A DNA stretch of 64,000 bases from Nostoc commune NIES-4072 (GTDB lineage Bacteria > Cyanobacteriota > Cyanobacteriia > Cyanobacteriales > Nostocaceae): the NCBI RefSeq assembly GCF_003113895.1, contig NZ_BDUD01000001.1, positions 4,576,840-4,640,839 on the forward strand, given 5' to 3'. The notes beneath the pieces were generated by a model, which did no database searches, was not told the DNA's origin, and saw nothing but the letters and a program-made list of their open reading frames with translations. Of this stretch, positions 62,389-64,000 are shown one piece after another; the first letter of the stretch is position 1; each line of letters starts with the position of its first letter. The position numbers and the translations under genes were made by a program.

Positions 62389-63462
62389 ATGAAAAAGCTG
62401 ATCAACAAGCCAGAAGACTTTGTGCGGGAAAGTCTAGAAGGTATGGCGGCGGCTCATTCCGATTTAATTAAAGTAAATTATGATCCCGCTTTTGTCTATC
62501 GAGCCAATGCACCTATTCCGGGTAAAGTAGCAATTATTTCTGGTGGTGGCAGTGGACATGAACCCATGCACGCTGGCTTCGTGGGCAAAGGAATGCTTGA
62601 TGCAGCTTGCCCTGGTGAGGTTTTCACTTCACCGACTCCTGACCAAATGCTAGAAGCAGCAAAGCTTGTAGATGGTGGCTCTGGTATCCTTTATATCGTC
62701 AAAAATTACAGTGGCGATGTGATGAACTTTGAAATGGCAACGGAGTTAGCCCGCAGTGAAGGCATTCGATCGCTAAATATTTTGATTGATGACGATGTAG
62801 CAGTGAAAGATAGTCTTTATACCCAAGGACGGCGGGGTGTAGGAACAACAATACTAGCGGAAAAAATTTGTGGTGCGGCGGCTGAGGCTGGGTACGATTT
62901 GCCACAAATAGCAAATTTATGTCGCCGAGTAAATCTGAATGGGCGGAGTATGGGAATTGCTCTAACATCTTGTACAGTCCCGGCTAATGGAACACCAACA
63001 TTTGAATTGAGCGATCGCCAAATCGAATTAGGTATCGGTATCCACGGTGAACCAGGAATAGAACGCACAGATATCAAATCAGTAGACGAGATCACTGAAA
63101 TTTTAACGCGATCGCTCCTTGAAGACGCACCATACAGCCGCACACTGCGCGAGTGGGATGAAGACAAAGGAGAATGGGTAGATGTAGAACTAACAAATCT
63201 ACCATTTGCTAAAGGCGATCGCTTATTAGCTTTTGTCAATAGTATGGGTGGAACCCCGATTTCTGAACTATATATTGTTTACCGCAAACTCGCCCAAATC
63301 TGCGAACAGCAAGGATTGCAAATTGTGCGAAACTTAATCGGCCCTTACATTACATCTCTAGAAATGCAAGGTTGCTCCATTACCCTGCTTAAATTAGATG
63401 ATGAGATGATCCACCTATGGGATGCACCAGTAAAAACAGCAAGTTGGCGCTGGGGAATTTAA
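62389..63462 (+). CDS. dhaK: Dihydroxyacetone kinase subunit DhaK
   Basis: 357 residues. DhaK binds dihydroxyacetone covalently as a hemiaminal through a His; here His219 in [12 protein letters not shown]. Other landmarks are [33 protein letters not shown] and [12 protein letters not shown]. Works with DhaL (ADP/ATP) downstream and, in many bacteria, a PTS DhaM; none is seen here. 16 bp before dhaL. Confidence 0.95.
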   Translation: MKKLINKPEDFVRESLEGMAAAHSDLIKVNYDPAFVYRANAPIPGKVAIISGGGSGHEPMHAGFVGKGMLDAACPGEVFTSPTPDQMLEAAKLVDGGSGILYIVKNYSGDVMNFEMATELARSEGIRSLNILIDDDVAVKDSLYTQGRRGVGTTILAEKICGAAAEAGYDLPQIANLCRRVNLNGRSMGIALTSCTVPANGTPTFELSDRQIELGIGIHGEPGIERTDIKSVDEITEILTRSLLEDAPYSRTLREWDEDKGEWVDVELTNLPFAKGDRLLAFVNSMGGTPISELYIVYRKLAQICEQQGLQIVRNLIGPYITSLEMQGCSITLLKLDDEMIHLWDAPVKTASWRWGI

Positions 63463-63478
63463 CTAATTACGAATTATT

Positions 63479-64000
63479 ATGGTAACTCAAGCGCAGATAT
63501 TACAATGGTTGCAGGCTTATGCAACCGAGATAGAGCAGAATAAAGCATATTTGACAGAATTAGATGCTGCGATCGGAGATGCGGATCATGGGATCAATAT
63601 GGATCGCGGCTTCAAAAAGGTAAGTACTCAATTACCAACTCTTACAGACAAGGACATCAGCAGTATTCTTAAAGCTGTGAGTATGACCTTAATTTCTTCT
63701 ATTGGTGGTGCGAGTGGCCCTCTTTATGGCACTTGGTTTTTACGAGCCAGTACAGCAGTAGTTGGTAAGCAAGAATTAACAGATCAAGATGTTTTAAGAT
63801 TACTCCAAGCAGGCTTAGACGGCGTACTGCAACGTGGCAAAGCGCAATTAGGAGACAAAACAATGGTGGATGTGTTATCTCCGGCTGTAGAAGCTTTTGG
63901 GCAAGCTGTAGGAGAAAGTAAGGTAACGCTAGAAGCTATGCAACAGGCTGTAGCAGCAGCCCAAAGGGGGTTGCAGGAAACTATACCAATGCAAGCGAAA
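63479..64000 (+). CDS. dhaL: Dihydroxyacetone kinase subunit DhaL (partial, runs off the window)
   Basis: First 174 residues. LDAAIGDADHGINMDRGF carries the Asp residues that bind Mg-nucleotide, and ISSIGGASGPLYGTWFLRAS and GDKTMVDVLSPAVEAF follow as in the family. The ATG at 63479 is 17 bp after dhaK. The C-terminus lies beyond 64000. Confidence 0.94.
   Translation, partial: MVTQAQILQWLQAYATEIEQNKAYLTELDAAIGDADHGINMDRGFKKVSTQLPTLTDKDISSILKAVSMTLISSIGGASGPLYGTWFLRASTAVVGKQELTDQDVLRLLQAGLDGVLQRGKAQLGDKTMVDVLSPAVEAFGQAVGESKVTLEAMQQAVAAAQRGLQETIPMQAK

Overview
The window looks like a chromosomal segment of a filamentous, heterocyst-forming cyanobacterium of the Nostoc/Anabaena type. It carries photosystem genes (psaI, psbE-psbF-psbL-psbJ, ycf48, rubA), cyanobacterial NDH-1 genes (ndhC-ndhK-ndhJ), a phycobilin synthesis gene (pcyA), a DevBCA-type exporter and an XisI homologue. 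The HIP1 octamer (gcgatcgc) is scattered throughout. Intergenic gaps are filled with short heptanucleotide repeats (caatgac, ttaggag, gcattgg types) typical of these genomes. The organism assignment is an inference from these marks.

Layout. 0-15 kb is mostly housekeeping: a possible psbP tail, maf, pcyA, devB-devC-devA, a HAD phosphatase, rpsB-tsf, a conserved hypothetical, recG and a glycosyltransferase. 15.5-23.6 kb is a decayed accessory island: a PhoX-like pseudogene, two ISH3-type transposase remnants (one inside a 789-bp element with about 40-bp terminal inverted repeats), a tightly packed four-gene minus-strand cluster (Cys-rich and collagen-like proteins), a tyrosine recombinase split by an insertion, and several short or broken genes. 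24-35 kb holds a CDF metal transporter, a secreted alkaline phosphatase with a short companion, a PEP-CTERM protein, argG, dedA, a STAS protein, rpsF, an FAH-family enzyme and a Tic20-like protein. 35.4-38.4 kb is one large repeat-containing protein of unknown function.

38.7-43.8 kb is the photosynthesis/respiration block: psaI facing the minus-strand rubA...ycf48-psbEFLJ cluster, then ndhCKJ with overlapping genes. 43.8-52.2 kb is accessory: an Rpn-family remnant, a 91-bp mobile-looking repeat, a 21-bp minisatellite, a two-gene ATPase/TPR unit, an xisI without xisH, a PstS-like binding protein and a Ser/Thr kinase with a duplicated glycine loop. 53.1-59.5 kb encodes an aa3-type cytochrome c oxidase (ctaC-ctaD-ctaE, minus strand) and, divergently, its heme A synthesis genes (ctaA, ctaB). 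59.5-60.6 kb has two HicB-HicA toxin-antitoxin pairs facing away from each other. 61-64 kb has a ferredoxin/metallo-beta-lactamase fusion, a second identical copy of the 91-bp repeat followed at once by a second 21-bp minisatellite, and dhaK-dhaL, with dhaL running off the end.

The most unusual items are the pairing of identical 91-bp elements with 21-bp minisatellites, the ATPase/TPR pair, the collagen-like/Cys-rich operon, the twin divergent HicBA pairs, and intergenic-type repeats that have become coding sequence inside recG and ctaC. No tRNA, rRNA or CRISPR array was found. All family calls come from reading the protein sequences; no database search was run.
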